Shown here in pieces: positions 7,783-18,095 of a DNA stretch of 49,611 bases. A model generated the notes under the pieces. The model was not told the origin of the DNA. It made no database searches and saw only the letters and a list, made by a program, of their open reading frames with translations. The stretch comes from Bacteroidia bacterium. Lineage in GTDB: Bacteria; Bacteroidota; Bacteroidia; J057; JADKCL01. The first letter of the stretch is position 1, and each line of letters starts with the position of its first letter. Position numbers and translations under genes: made by a program. The stretch lies in contig JACJYV010000012.1 of assembly GCA_020635905.1 (NCBI GenBank), positions 1-49,611 of the forward strand, given 5' to 3'.

Positions 7783-10700
7783 ATGCCTACCTGGAATCAT
7801 TATGCCTCGGTTTTTCCGACGGCCCAACAAGCCATTGCTCAATCTGTTGAGTACACCTTCACCAACTCCTTTAGCCAAAGCAGCTTTACCGCCTTTGCAA
7901 ATCTGGAACATGCTGAGATAAAAGCCGACCTGCTCACCCTCGGAAACGAGGACGAGTTGGTCAGTGAAATTGCCCAATTTATCCTGGCCCAACTGGGAAC
8001 CCTTGGCGAAGGGGATGACTGGGAGGACTTTGCAGCTCTATTCTCCGCACCCGATTTGGCCTATATAGAAGCCCTGATAGCCTATTACGAGGCAAGTACC
8101 AAGACCGTGGAGGACATTCTGGAAACGACCAGTCCGGATGTGGCAATCAATATTATTGCCGCAGCATCGGCCAATGATTTTTGGGATCCCTATTCCACGA
8201 TGCTCTTGTATCGGGTAGCAGAAACCCAGGCAGATCCCTGGCTGAACTTTGCCGATTCCATGACTGAAGAAGAGGCGGATGAGGCAGAAGGCTTTATCCT
8301 TGATTTACAGGATTCAGGCGCAGTGTTATCATTCTGGCAATTTACAGAACTTTCCATCGAGACCCTCACTGACAAAATAGCCAATTTCCCGTCAAGCGGG
8401 GATTACGAAACTGCACTGGCTGACACCTTAAGTGCAAAAGCAAATGAAATTTGGGATGCGCTTTCCCCCAATGCCCCTACGCCCACCCCGGAATACTGGG
8501 AAGAGTATATTAGTGCCTTCCCATCCCAAAAGCAACCCGCTATCCGTCAATTTATTACCAATGTGGTGGATGATGCGACCTTTGTCACCCTTGAAGAGTT
8601 GGCAGGTACAGATGCTTCCAATCTGATCGACTACTTTAATCCCGATCCCGAGAGCCCGGTTTTTTACCAATTACTTTCAGATTATTACCTGGGCAAAGCG
8701 GGGGTCACCCTGGGAAAAGTTTGCACACCCAGAAGGTTTGTGGGCCAACTGGCCCAGGCCTCAACCGGCGAGCTGCTGACCGGGTTCAAGGTGGTTGCCA
8801 GTGAATCGAATGACAACAGCTATACCCGTCAACTGGGATATACCTTCAGCCAGGGCAAAGGATACTTTGAAATCGAATACAACACTTTCGGGTTGCCCAC
8901 CTCGTATACCCTTGATTTTTCTATCTACGGCCCTTACGATGTCACTCCGCTTACAGCATCTGAGAACGCCGATCCAAACGAGGTGATCGTCACCCAAATT
9001 CTGGTTACCCCGGCATCCGGATCGACAACCTCTGCCTCAATTGCTGGCTTGGCCCTTTCCATCGAATTTACACCTTCCTCAACCCTGAATACTTATCTGG
9101 GTGCCAACAGCATCTCCAGCCTGAGCAACATCAGAGAAATTGGTGGATTAAAGAACCAGGAAGACCTGACCGTGGACCCGACAGATGCGGAAATTGTGTT
9201 ACTGGATGGTCTGGCCCAGCTGGAACTGATCTCTGACGATGTAGTCAATAATGAGACCCTGATTGGCCGGGGTTACGACTCCCTGGGTAAAATTGCCCGG
9301 ATGGAAAGATTTGATTTCGTCACAGAAAACGAGGATCTGTTTGGAAACTACCTCACGGCCCAATTGCACGTAGCTGCTTCAGCCAGTCATAAAGTACTTC
9401 TCAGTGTAATCGGAAATACCGGGGCGCACCGGGGCGACAGTTTTTCCCAAACGGTGCTGGAAAACGCTCTGCCGCAGAATTGTAACTGTGAAGATTGTCA
9501 GTCGGGAGTGAGTCCTTTGGCTTATCTCGCAGACCTGCTCAATTATACCCTGGTACATGTCAAAAATAATGGCAGCGCCATTACCCTCAGCGACCTGCAA
9601 AGTACCTTCCACCAGCCCTATGCTGATCTGACCACCTCCTGTTCAGCGGCAAAGGAGACCATTTGCCAGGTTCGGATTGCAACTGAAGTTTTGCGCAGTT
9701 ATTATACCACAATTTCCGGCTCCCGCACCACCAACCAACTGAATCAGCTGGCTGCCGCAGAAGAATCTTATCGCCTCAACTCCTACCAACTCCTGCTCAA
9801 TGCGCTGGGCAGCGATTATGACGAAATTCGGCTGGCGCGGAACTGGTCTGTCGAAGAAAGAGAGGCCCTGGCCCATAAACTGGGGATCACCCTTGGCACC
9901 GGCAATCCGGATGAACTTGAACAACTCTTCCTTGACCCGGCACAAAATGAAGTTACCGAATCTGCCCTGGAAAGTCTCTTCGGTCTGCGTGACACCAACC
10001 GCGATCCGGTCACAGCAACCCCCGTATCAAGCATGGAAACCTGGCGCAAAGCCCGCCTGCGTGAAATCTGGCAGGAACTGGACTTTCCTTCTGACCCTTT
10101 TGAGGATGGAGATTTGCCTGTGGTTGACCCGGATGTGATCGGGCCGGATGATTTTCGAAAACCATCTGCCACCAATGAGCCCTTTGATACGTGGAAAATA
10201 CGTCAGGATTGGGTAGCCTCTGAAATGGATGCATTTGCGGGCATAGTCAAGGCTCGCGGAATTTATCCGGGAACACAAACTTTTGAGATTTACGGAAAGG
10301 ACCTATCTTCATATATTTCCGGTTCCACCGGTGTGGAGGTTATTGATTCCACGGGCAATGACAATACTTATGTCATCGGTCTCACAAAAGTGGTTGACGG
10401 TAACACATTGGTAACTATTGATAACTCAGGATCTAATGCCTCCATTCAGGATTCTACTGCAGATGGCTATTTGGTTTTTGGTGCGAATCAGACAATAATT
10501 GAATATCCAAACACTGATGAAATTACAATTTCTGGAGATGTTACCGCTGACTTCAATTCAAGTCCTAAAATTGCTTATGTGTGGTTGGTAAATTCCTCAG
10601 AATCAACATACAACGATGTTTTTCCAGTGATATCTGCAACGTTATCAGGAACTGATACAATTTTGCAAGTTGGGGGATCAGCAAATTTCAATACCCAGAA

Positions 10701-13700
10701 TCCTACAACACCAGGTGACTTGTATTACGCAGAATCTCTTGAAGGACCGCAAATTCCTGATTTCGATTCCATTTTCAGCAAAATGGAAAACACTTCCACT
10801 GCTCAGTTCGGCTATAATAGCGGAACGCCCATCACCCCCTGGGATGGAAGCAAGACTTCGGCTGATTTTGATACGATGGCCAGTGACCTGGCTTTGGGCA
10901 TCAATGTGGATACGGTTGAAGCAGAACTGAAAAGTGAGCTTTTCCTTTCCGTGGACGCATTCTCCAGGCTCTACGAATTATGGCAAAAGGACGTTGTGGC
11001 CAATAATAATCCCGACCAGGATCGTCTCACAGACGAAGAATGGCAGGAAGTCTATTCCATCCTATTACAATCGGTTAAGGAACAATTTTACGGGGTTTGG
11101 ATTTCCGAAGAAGGTACTGCAGGGATCAAAATAAATCCCACGGATTTCTGGCCCTCCCTTACAGAACCCAAGGGAGGAGTATGGCCTCCATTCCAGGAAA
11201 CCGGAGTTCCACTGGTTGATCCGGAATTGGTTTCGAAGAAAGAAATTGCAGACCATGAAATTGACGGGATTGATGGAGCCGATCTCTGGGAACAGCGCAA
11301 GGCTACCCTGGAACAGAATTTCCAGACCATCAAAGACGATTATGATGATCCCCTAAATAAGTTTGACGACGTGGTAGAGAATGCCCTTTCTCAGGCATCC
11401 AGTTATGATCTCGATGACCTGCTTGACAATCTGGACGGTACAGATGAAGATTTGGCTCAGGCAGCGCTCGAAAATATTGAGAATGATCTTTATATGAATG
11501 AGGCCGAATTCAGGCGTATGATGGAGATCAGGGAAAAGGCCTACGATTTTAATCCTTCGAATAAACCCGGCCAGGATGAGCTGAGAGAAGTATTTGCAAT
11601 TCTGACTACCGCACAAAAGAAGGACAGCCTGTATTCAACCTGGATTGCCTACGAGTCCAGCAATAGTATTCAATTCTTGCACGTCCGCAAACAAAACCTC
11701 CCCAAATGGCGGGGCGAGGCCCTGGCCCGCGTCACCTGGCAACTGGCCCTGAGCAAGTGGAGCGAGGCGCCCATCATTGATCCCGACCTGATCGGGCCTG
11801 GTGATTTAGTAGATCCATCCACCTCAAATGATGCGTATATCATCTGGGCCACCCGAAGATCCTGGATGAATACAGTCCTCTCCGTAATTTCAGGTTTTAA
11901 CACGGGTGGAACTGGTCCAGGAATGATTGCCATCATATCCGGAACCCTGGGAATTTCAATTACGGATTTTGAAGCTTTGGGTGAGCAGGAAGCAAACGGA
12001 GTGGATATCCGGCCCCGTTTACGCCAACTTAACCTGAGTCGCAATGCCTACCAGGCTTTGGTAGAGCTTTATGATCTGAGTCAGCAATCCAGTCCGGTTG
12101 TGCTGGACGAAGAGTGGGATGAAGCTTATGCTATTTTGTGTCAGGTAATTAAGGAGCGGGAATATGCTGCCTGGCGCAGAGAAGAAGCCGGCACTCCCCT
12201 CCACCTGGGACCGGATTGGTTCAAATTGCTGGATCCCCCGCAGCTGACTTTCCCGCCGGAACTTCCCCATCCCCTGCCCAAATGGCTGGGTGATGAAAGG
12301 GCCCGCCGCCTGTGGCAACGTACCCTGGAAAACCGGATCGAATCTGAGGCAGAAACTGTAGCCGCACTTAAAAGCGTTGCCCAGCGGGTTTCCGAAGCCA
12401 TGCTGCCCAAGCTACGGGATGCCCTGATCCGGGTGACCGGAAGCGAAAGCACGGCTTTCAAATCCAAAGTCAAAACCCTGACCGATGCCTTCCTCATAGA
12501 CCTGGAAAATAATTGCTGCCAGGGCGTGACCCGCGTATCCATGGCCATTGAGACCCTGCAATCCCTGCTTTGGTCCCTGCGCACGGCTCAACTCAATGAT
12601 ACCTATCCCGACCTGGATCTGCTTGCGGCCCAGTTTGATGAAGAATGGAAGTGGATCGGCTCCTACGCCACCTGGCGTTCGGCGGTCTTCGTTTTCCTGT
12701 ACCCGGAAAATATCCTCATGCCTTCTCTGAAGCGCTACCAATCCCCGGCTTTCCGGGAGGTGAGTGAAGCCTTGCGGGGGAATCGTGGACTTACTTCAGA
12801 AGCGGCTTGCAGAATTGCAAAGGGGTATTCGGATTATTTGCGTGACGTATGTAACCTGGAAGTGAAAGCCACGGTGCAAACCCTGACCTGGCTGGAACGG
12901 AAATCGTGCAGTAATTCTGGAACTTACAGCAGCCTGCTTCACATGTTTGCCCAATCTTCGAAAACCGGGAAAGTGTATTGGAGCTGGGTTGATACCCAAA
13001 CAAGTGGCGATAAGGACAGGAGTTTTTGGCAGGAAGTGCCGGGGCTGGAAAATGTGGTGGAGATTTGTGGAGCAACAGCATATCAACTCAATTCGTCAGA
13101 GCGATACATTTATCTGTTTGCAGATTCGCTCGAAGGAGAGGAACAAAAGCTAAAATTCACCCGATACAATCTCGTTAATCTCTTGTGGGATGGAGATTGG
13201 ACGGAACTGGAACTGCCTGAGGCTTGTGAAGCATTTAAAGCCGTCGTTAAGCAATCATCTGAAGAAAGTAAACCTCCTTCGCTGGCAATACAGGCTGATG
13301 CAGGAGTCATTTATGGCCGCTCAATTAATACAGATGGAAATGATTGGGAAGAAGAAGATTGGATGATGTATTCCGTAAAGCATTTCGATTGGCGAACCCA
13401 AATTCTCAATTCCTTTTTACGTGTAGATTCAGGCGACGAAGTCCTTGTGGTAACCTTTTTTGAAAATGGGGTTCCCCACTTAATGTTTAGAATGATAGGA
13501 CGAAAGGATGACGGATTTTTCCGCAGAATCGAGTACGATGCAAACTTCAAAGGTGCAATTTTTTGGGAAGGCTCCAATGATTTTCTGGTGGTCTATGAAA
13601 AATATGGGACTGTTCATTCTCAGCTTATATTTACAAGTTTCACTCCCTCCTATACCAATATTTCCGATACTATAGGTAACGCTAACCTGAAAGATTTGGA

Positions 13701-16700
13701 AGGCCACTTCCAACGACTCGCTGGAGTTGGCTTGTCAGACATTTCTGCAAAAGAGGCTTTGGGAGAAAGTGATAAAGGAAGTCCCCTGTATTATTATTTG
13801 CAAAACAAACTTTCTACCAGCCAAGAAAAGGCAAATGCGGGCCATACTTCTGGGATTTATATAGATGACAGCTTGGCAAGTGAAGACTCCATTAAAGGGA
13901 AGAAGTGGAAGTATTTGAGCCAAGAAACATCCCGTCTTACCGCAGATAAATTCTCTGCGGGTGAAATGGTATCTAGATATTTATCGAATTCTCTGGGAAC
14001 GAATGGAATAAGTTTCATCGTCTCTAAGCCCTATGCCTTCGAATTCAATGACTTTCTTAGTAATAGCACGAGCAATCCCAACCAGCCAACAACTCCCAAG
14101 GCTTGGCTTATTGGAGTAAATATCCCCTTCAATAATTCCTTAAAATCATTGCCCACCATTGGAGGAAAAACTTATGGTCCTCCAGTTTCCAGGGATTACA
14201 TTGCCAATCTCAATAACAGCAATGGAGGGGTGTCGTTGGTCGAGCTTTCAAGAAACACCATTAATGAAGTGAGCATGAGTATTGGAAGTGTATCTAACCG
14301 TTTGGTTCCTGATCTGACCTCCTTGTTCTCGATTCCCGTGGGACTCTCCGAAAATGAACTCCAACTGCGTAAAACCCATTTACAAAATGTTCTCCTGACC
14401 AACGCGGCTTACCACGCTATCATTCAGGAATACCTCTGGGAAGCATTTTACTTCGTACCCATGTCCCTGGCCATCGCCCTGGCCCGCAAGGGGGAATTCA
14501 TCCGCGCCCTGGACTGGTTCCGCACTGTGTATGATTACAGTCAATTGACAACCAATCGCAAGATTTTCTACGGCCTGAAACAGGAAGAATCCCTGCCCTT
14601 TGCCTTCAACCGCAGCGTGGAATGGCTGAATGACCCCCTCAATCCGCATGCAATTGCCCGCAGCCGGGCCAATACCTACACCCGCTTCACTTTGCTGAGC
14701 ATTGTGCGGGCCATGCTGGACTACGCAGATTCGGAATTCACTTTGGATACTTCAGAAACCGTACCCAAGGCCCGCATTTTGTATGAAACGGCTCTGGAAC
14801 TGCTGGCCTTGCTGCAAAAAAGCCCCACTCCCTGCGAGGACATCATCGGCAGCATGGGCATTGAGATCAGCGATCCCTACTGGATACCCGTTTGGGAGCA
14901 TCTCACTGCAGATCTGCATAAGATCTCAGACCCGGCGGTACTGGAAGAACTTACTGCCGATATCATTACGGCCATGGCCGCAGCAGGGAATGAAGCCGAA
15001 GGGGTGCAGGCAGCCCGCACCCTGGTGGATACGGCTTTGGCATCCCTTCCCTCCGCTCCCGGTTTTGCCGACAAACTCGATGACGGCTTTACAGCCACAG
15101 ACACCACCGCCTTCCGCATGATGGCCGACGGCAGTCTGCTCGATGGCCTGGGAACAGTTTCCAGCCGGGCCAAAGAGCAATTTGAACAAGCCGTGTGGTT
15201 GGTGACAGGATACAGTACCACCGCCCTGGAAGCAGGAACGGTAGATCTGCCCTGGCTGGCCCTGCCCGGAGCGGCAGAACCTGATCAGGGGGGACAGGAT
15301 ACCTGGCTCACCACCCTGCGCAGGGAAGATCCTTTCCGGGGGGGGCTGACCAATATCATGGCCACCCTGGCCAAAGGAGATCCCCACGGAGCTTTGGAAA
15401 TGGTGGGCTATGCCGGATCGCAGTATGTACCCGGCCTGGCCCTGACCTTCTGCATTCCCCAAAACCCCATTTTGCAGGGTCTTTACCTGCGGGCCATACT
15501 GAATCTCTACAAGATCCATAACTGCCTCAATATTGCCGGGGTGAAACGGCAGATCGAACCCTATGCGGCTCCCACGGATACCGTCAGCGGCCTGCCCACC
15601 ATTGGCGCAGGCGGACAACTGGTCCTGCCCGGCAACACTACCTACCCCCCCACCCAATACCGTTACAAGGTGTTGGTGGAAAGAGCCCGTCAACTGGTCG
15701 GCATCGCCCAGCAGATTGAAGCCGCCTTCCTTTCCACGCTCGAAAAACGGGATGCTGAAGCATACAGCATGATGCGGGCAAAGCAAGACCTGGAGCTTTC
15801 CAAAGCAGGGGTGCGCTTGCAGCAATTGCGGGTCAAGGAGGCGGAGCATGGGGTGGATTTGGTGGAATTGCAGAAGGATAAGGTGGAGTTTACAAGGGAT
15901 CATTTTGAGGAGTTGATTGATATAGGAAAAACCGCTGCCGAAATCACATCTTTGACACTACTGAAAGCTGCGGCTATTTCACAAGCACTATCAACAACAT
16001 CCTTTTTGGCAGCAGGAGGATTTAGCTTTAAAGTTGATGATAAATTTGAAAATTATGCACGAGCGTTTGGTTCGATCTCCTCGACCCTTTCGACGATCAG
16101 CAATGTCTATTCCCAAATAGCCTCCTTCGAACGCCGCCAACAAGATTGGCAATTCCAAAAAGAACTCGCTGGCTACGACCTCGACATCGCTAACCAGCAG
16201 ATCACCCTGGCCAATGACCGGGTACGCATCTCCGGGCAGGAACACCAGATCGCTGAAATGCAGTCCGACAATGCCAAAGCCACGGTGGATTTCCTGCAAA
16301 ACAAATTCACCAATGTGGAATTGTATGACTGGATGAGCGGTGTTTTGGAAGATGTGTACGGCTACTTCCTGCGGGAGGCTACGGCCATGGCCAAGCTGGC
16401 CGAAGTGCAGCTGGCATTTGAGCGGCAGGAAACGCCTCCGCCCTACATCCAGCAGGATTACTGGGAAGTGCCTGCCGAAGGTGCATCCAGCGATCCCAAT
16501 CAACCGGGCACCGACCGCCGCGGCCTGACGGGCAGCGCCCGCCTGCTGCGTGACCTCTATCAACTGGATCAGTATGCCTTCCAGACCGATCAGCGCAAAC
16601 TGCAATTGACTAAGACCATCTCTTTGGCTCAGATGTCTCCCATGGAGTTCCAGCAATTGCGTGAAAGCGGGGTCATGACCTTCGCCACCCCCATGGAACT

Positions 16701-17598
16701 TTTTGACCGGGACTTCCCCGGCCATTACCTGCGCCTGATCAAGCGCATCCGCACCACGGTGGTGGCCCTGGTGCCACCCATTGACGGCATTAAAGCCACT
16801 CTCACCCACAACGGTCTCAGCCGGGTGACCGTGGGGGGCGACATATTCCAAACTGCTCTGGTCCGCCGCGATCCCGAGCAGATAGCCCTCAGTTCGGCCT
16901 ATAATGCCACGGGGTTATTTGAAATGCAGCCTGAAAACGAGTTCCTTAACCCCTTTGAGGGCAATGGAGTGGACGGGGTATGGGAATTCCGCATGGAGAA
17001 AGCGGCCAACCGCTTTGACTACGATACCCTGGCCGATGTGCTGGTTACCATTGAGTACGAAGCCCTGAATGATTTCTCCTACCGCCAGCAGGTGGTGAGA
17101 ACCCTGGGGACCGAATTCAGCGGAGATCGGCCATTCAGCTTTAAAAACAATTTCCCGGATCAGTGGTACGACCTTCAAAATCCCACTCTGACCAATACCC
17201 CTATGACGGTGAAATTCAAAACCTCACGTCAGGATTTCCCGGCTAACTTGAGTGATCTGACCATTAAGCATTTGGTGCTGTACTTAGTTCGTGAGGATGG
17301 GGGAACCCAGGAGATTACTAATCTCAGTCTCACCTTTACCCCAGACCCAACTCCAGGAAACCAAGGTTCCTTGACTGTTGGGGGTACGGCAGATACGGTT
17401 GATGGAGTGGTAAGCACCCGGCGCGGAAACGCAGGCTCCTGGCTGGCCATTACGGGCCTTTCCAAGCCCACCGTTTCCGGGACCTGGGAACTGAAATTAC
17501 CTTCTGCTGGACAGGTTCCAACTTGGTTCGCTGAAGAACAGATTGAGGATATCCTCTTTGTAATTACTTATGAGGGGGAAACCCCGAAATGGATTTAA
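7783..17598 (+). CDS. Tc toxin subunit A (TcA-like), giant pore-forming and receptor-binding protein
   Basis: At 3271 aa this is longer than the usual ~2500-aa TcA. Seen features: CNCEDCQSGVSPLAYLADLL at ~567, typical of the TcA shell; a neuraminidase-like linker region at ~1700-1900; long coiled coils at ~2630-2900 with a hydrophobic hairpin (TLLKAAAISQALSTTSFLAA, ~2725-2745), which in the family forms the channel; and a TcB-binding end from ~2950 (MSPMEFQQLRESGVMTF) that includes WEFRMEKAANRFDYDTLADV and closes with FVITYEGETPKW. TcA pentamers bind cells and inject the TcC tip. Extra length comes from repeats at ~750-1500 (PIIDPDLIGPGDL-type blocks) and an AT-rich beta insert at ~825-985. 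A carboxypeptidase-regulatory-like segment lies at ~325-415. No signal peptide is present, as expected for Tc toxins. The start codon at 7783 follows an AT-rich leader. Confidence 0.92.
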   Translation: MPTWNHYASVFPTAQQAIAQSVEYTFTNSFSQSSFTAFANLEHAEIKADLLTLGNEDELVSEIAQFILAQLGTLGEGDDWEDFAALFSAPDLAYIEALIAYYEASTKTVEDILETTSPDVAINIIAAASANDFWDPYSTMLLYRVAETQADPWLNFADSMTEEEADEAEGFILDLQDSGAVLSFWQFTELSIETLTDKIANFPSSGDYETALADTLSAKANEIWDALSPNAPTPTPEYWEEYISAFPSQKQPAIRQFITNVVDDATFVTLEELAGTDASNLIDYFNPDPESPVFYQLLSDYYLGKAGVTLGKVCTPRRFVGQLAQASTGELLTGFKVVASESNDNSYTRQLGYTFSQGKGYFEIEYNTFGLPTSYTLDFSIYGPYDVTPLTASENADPNEVIVTQILVTPASGSTTSASIAGLALSIEFTPSSTLNTYLGANSISSLSNIREIGGLKNQEDLTVDPTDAEIVLLDGLAQLELISDDVVNNETLIGRGYDSLGKIARMERFDFVTENEDLFGNYLTAQLHVAASASHKVLLSVIGNTGAHRGDSFSQTVLENALPQNCNCEDCQSGVSPLAYLADLLNYTLVHVKNNGSAITLSDLQSTFHQPYADLTTSCSAAKETICQVRIATEVLRSYYTTISGSRTTNQLNQLAAAEESYRLNSYQLLLNALGSDYDEIRLARNWSVEEREALAHKLGITLGTGNPDELEQLFLDPAQNEVTESALESLFGLRDTNRDPVTATPVSSMETWRKARLREIWQELDFPSDPFEDGDLPVVDPDVIGPDDFRKPSATNEPFDTWKIRQDWVASEMDAFAGIVKARGIYPGTQTFEIYGKDLSSYISGSTGVEVIDSTGNDNTYVIGLTKVVDGNTLVTIDNSGSNASIQDSTADGYLVFGANQTIIEYPNTDEITISGDVTADFNSSPKIAYVWLVNSSESTYNDVFPVISATLSGTDTILQVGGSANFNTQNPTTPGDLYYAESLEGPQIPDFDSIFSKMENTSTAQFGYNSGTPITPWDGSKTSADFDTMASDLALGINVDTVEAELKSELFLSVDAFSRLYELWQKDVVANNNPDQDRLTDEEWQEVYSILLQSVKEQFYGVWISEEGTAGIKINPTDFWPSLTEPKGGVWPPFQETGVPLVDPELVSKKEIADHEIDGIDGADLWEQRKATLEQNFQTIKDDYDDPLNKFDDVVENALSQASSYDLDDLLDNLDGTDEDLAQAALENIENDLYMNEAEFRRMMEIREKAYDFNPSNKPGQDELREVFAILTTAQKKDSLYSTWIAYESSNSIQFLHVRKQNLPKWRGEALARVTWQLALSKWSEAPIIDPDLIGPGDLVDPSTSNDAYIIWATRRSWMNTVLSVISGFNTGGTGPGMIAIISGTLGISITDFEALGEQEANGVDIRPRLRQLNLSRNAYQALVELYDLSQQSSPVVLDEEWDEAYAILCQVIKEREYAAWRREEAGTPLHLGPDWFKLLDPPQLTFPPELPHPLPKWLGDERARRLWQRTLENRIESEAETVAALKSVAQRVSEAMLPKLRDALIRVTGSESTAFKSKVKTLTDAFLIDLENNCCQGVTRVSMAIETLQSLLWSLRTAQLNDTYPDLDLLAAQFDEEWKWIGSYATWRSAVFVFLYPENILMPSLKRYQSPAFREVSEALRGNRGLTSEAACRIAKGYSDYLRDVCNLEVKATVQTLTWLERKSCSNSGTYSSLLHMFAQSSKTGKVYWSWVDTQTSGDKDRSFWQEVPGLENVVEICGATAYQLNSSERYIYLFADSLEGEEQKLKFTRYNLVNLLWDGDWTELELPEACEAFKAVVKQSSEESKPPSLAIQADAGVIYGRSINTDGNDWEEEDWMMYSVKHFDWRTQILNSFLRVDSGDEVLVVTFFENGVPHLMFRMIGRKDDGFFRRIEYDANFKGAIFWEGSNDFLVVYEKYGTVHSQLIFTSFTPSYTNISDTIGNANLKDLEGHFQRLAGVGLSDISAKEALGESDKGSPLYYYLQNKLSTSQEKANAGHTSGIYIDDSLASEDSIKGKKWKYLSQETSRLTADKFSAGEMVSRYLSNSLGTNGISFIVSKPYAFEFNDFLSNSTSNPNQPTTPKAWLIGVNIPFNNSLKSLPTIGGKTYGPPVSRDYIANLNNSNGGVSLVELSRNTINEVSMSIGSVSNRLVPDLTSLFSIPVGLSENELQLRKTHLQNVLLTNAAYHAIIQEYLWEAFYFVPMSLAIALARKGEFIRALDWFRTVYDYSQLTTNRKIFYGLKQEESLPFAFNRSVEWLNDPLNPHAIARSRANTYTRFTLLSIVRAMLDYADSEFTLDTSETVPKARILYETALELLALLQKSPTPCEDIIGSMGIEISDPYWIPVWEHLTADLHKISDPAVLEELTADIITAMAAAGNEAEGVQAARTLVDTALASLPSAPGFADKLDDGFTATDTTAFRMMADGSLLDGLGTVSSRAKEQFEQAVWLVTGYSTTALEAGTVDLPWLALPGAAEPDQGGQDTWLTTLRREDPFRGGLTNIMATLAKGDPHGALEMVGYAGSQYVPGLALTFCIPQNPILQGLYLRAILNLYKIHNCLNIAGVKRQIEPYAAPTDTVSGLPTIGAGGQLVLPGNTTYPPTQYRYKVLVERARQLVGIAQQIEAAFLSTLEKRDAEAYSMMRAKQDLELSKAGVRLQQLRVKEAEHGVDLVELQKDKVEFTRDHFEELIDIGKTAAEITSLTLLKAAAISQALSTTSFLAAGGFSFKVDDKFENYARAFGSISSTLSTISNVYSQIASFERRQQDWQFQKELAGYDLDIANQQITLANDRVRISGQEHQIAEMQSDNAKATVDFLQNKFTNVELYDWMSGVLEDVYGYFLREATAMAKLAEVQLAFERQETPPPYIQQDYWEVPAEGASSDPNQPGTDRRGLTGSARLLRDLYQLDQYAFQTDQRKLQLTKTISLAQMSPMEFQQLRESGVMTFATPMELFDRDFPGHYLRLIKRIRTTVVALVPPIDGIKATLTHNGLSRVTVGGDIFQTALVRRDPEQIALSSAYNATGLFEMQPENEFLNPFEGNGVDGVWEFRMEKAANRFDYDTLADVLVTIEYEALNDFSYRQQVVRTLGTEFSGDRPFSFKNNFPDQWYDLQNPTLTNTPMTVKFKTSRQDFPANLSDLTIKHLVLYLVREDGGTQEITNLSLTFTPDPTPGNQGSLTVGGTADTVDGVVSTRRGNAGSWLAITGLSKPTVSGTWELKLPSAGQVPTWFAEEQIEDILFVITYEGETPKWI
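10033..12340 (+). repeat. Tandem modules within TcA
   Basis: At protein level (residues ~750-1520) a module recurs: an acidic [D/E]EW.E.YAIL....KE..Y..W block (around 11028, 11572 and 12098), a W.....ARLREIW-like helix, and a [V/I][V/I]DPD[L/V]IGP.D[L/F] block (around 10120, 11770 and, degraded, 11209 as PLVDPELVSKKEI) ending in a W..R..W helix. The copies are diverged. They probably enlarge the TcA shell. The AT-rich beta stretch inside the first copy is treated separately. Confidence 0.6.
10255..10740 (+). other. AT-rich beta-domain insert in TcA
   Basis: Codons here are visibly AT-richer than the flanking TcA sequence. The translated segment (residues ~825-985) is Ser/Thr/Gly/Asn-rich. 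It contains FEIYGKDLSSYISGSTGVEV, then STGNDNTYVIGLTKVVDG and TLVTIDNSG. This follows the 'F.I.G..T..F..G....V..S.gN.G.Y.V' pattern of small beta domains found on phage tail and surface proteins. It interrupts the repeated helical modules, suggesting a later insertion, perhaps a receptor-binding module. Confidence 0.5.
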
Positions 17599-17626
17599 GA
17601 CTTTTAAACTCAAAAATTCAGTAATC

Positions 17627-17998
17627 ATGAAAAATCAAATTAAGTATGGATTGACAGGAGGTTTAGTAGCCATCGTATTGGTTATGCTATTAGGTTTCGA
17701 AAGACCATCAAAACAGCAAGCAAATGAGGATACTGATGTTGGATACCTCTATGGTAAGAGTAATACCACTAACATGATTGTTTATAATTTTTATTCTTCT
17801 GAGGGGCAATCTCGTGAATTTGATAAGAAAGAATTCAAAAAAGAAAGCGATTTGCCGAGAGTTCTTTCTGAACTCAAAAAGGAGGGGTGGAAGATTTCAA
17901 ATTTCACCGTTAGTACTGTAAATACTTCGCAGTCACTTACTGCAACTACCTTCGGAAATCCTAGAATTGACGACTATCATTTGATACTTGAAAGATAG
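17627..17998 (+). CDS. Small membrane-anchored protein between TcA and TcBC
   Basis: The best start is the ATG at 17627, 28 nt after the TcA stop; an in-frame ATG at 17570 would overlap the TcA C-terminus. The 123-aa protein has MKNQIKYGLTGGLVAIVLVM, a single N-terminal membrane anchor or signal. A soluble ~100-aa part follows: TTNMIVYNFYSSEG, then LPRVLSELKKEGWKISNF, then DDYHLILER at the end. The 'L..LKKEGW.......Y.LI..R' pattern resembles DUF4177-like small domains. Its position in the Tc operon suggests an accessory role, but none is known. Co-transcription with TcA is likely. Codons are AT-rich compared with both neighbours. Confidence 0.65.
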   Translation: MKNQIKYGLTGGLVAIVLVMLLGFERPSKQQANEDTDVGYLYGKSNTTNMIVYNFYSSEGQSREFDKKEFKKESDLPRVLSELKKEGWKISNFTVSTVNTSQSLTATTFGNPRIDDYHLILER

Positions 17999-18078
17999 GA
18001 AGCCTCTGCTCAATTTTAAAAAAGAACCTACAGGGGAAACCATCATTTCACCTTTGTAGATCGCTTCCTTCTTTTTAC
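17997..18078 (+). terminator. Nested stem with T-run after the small Tc-operon gene
   Basis: AGGAAGC (17997-18003) can pair with GCTTCCT (18063-18069). It encloses CTACAGGGG and CCTTTGTAG, which pair with two G-U pairs. A TCTTTTT tail follows. The structure fits an intrinsic terminator or an attenuator just before the TcBC start at 18096. The large outer loop keeps confidence low. Confidence 0.35.
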
Positions 18079-18095
18079 GCATAAATTACATCCCC

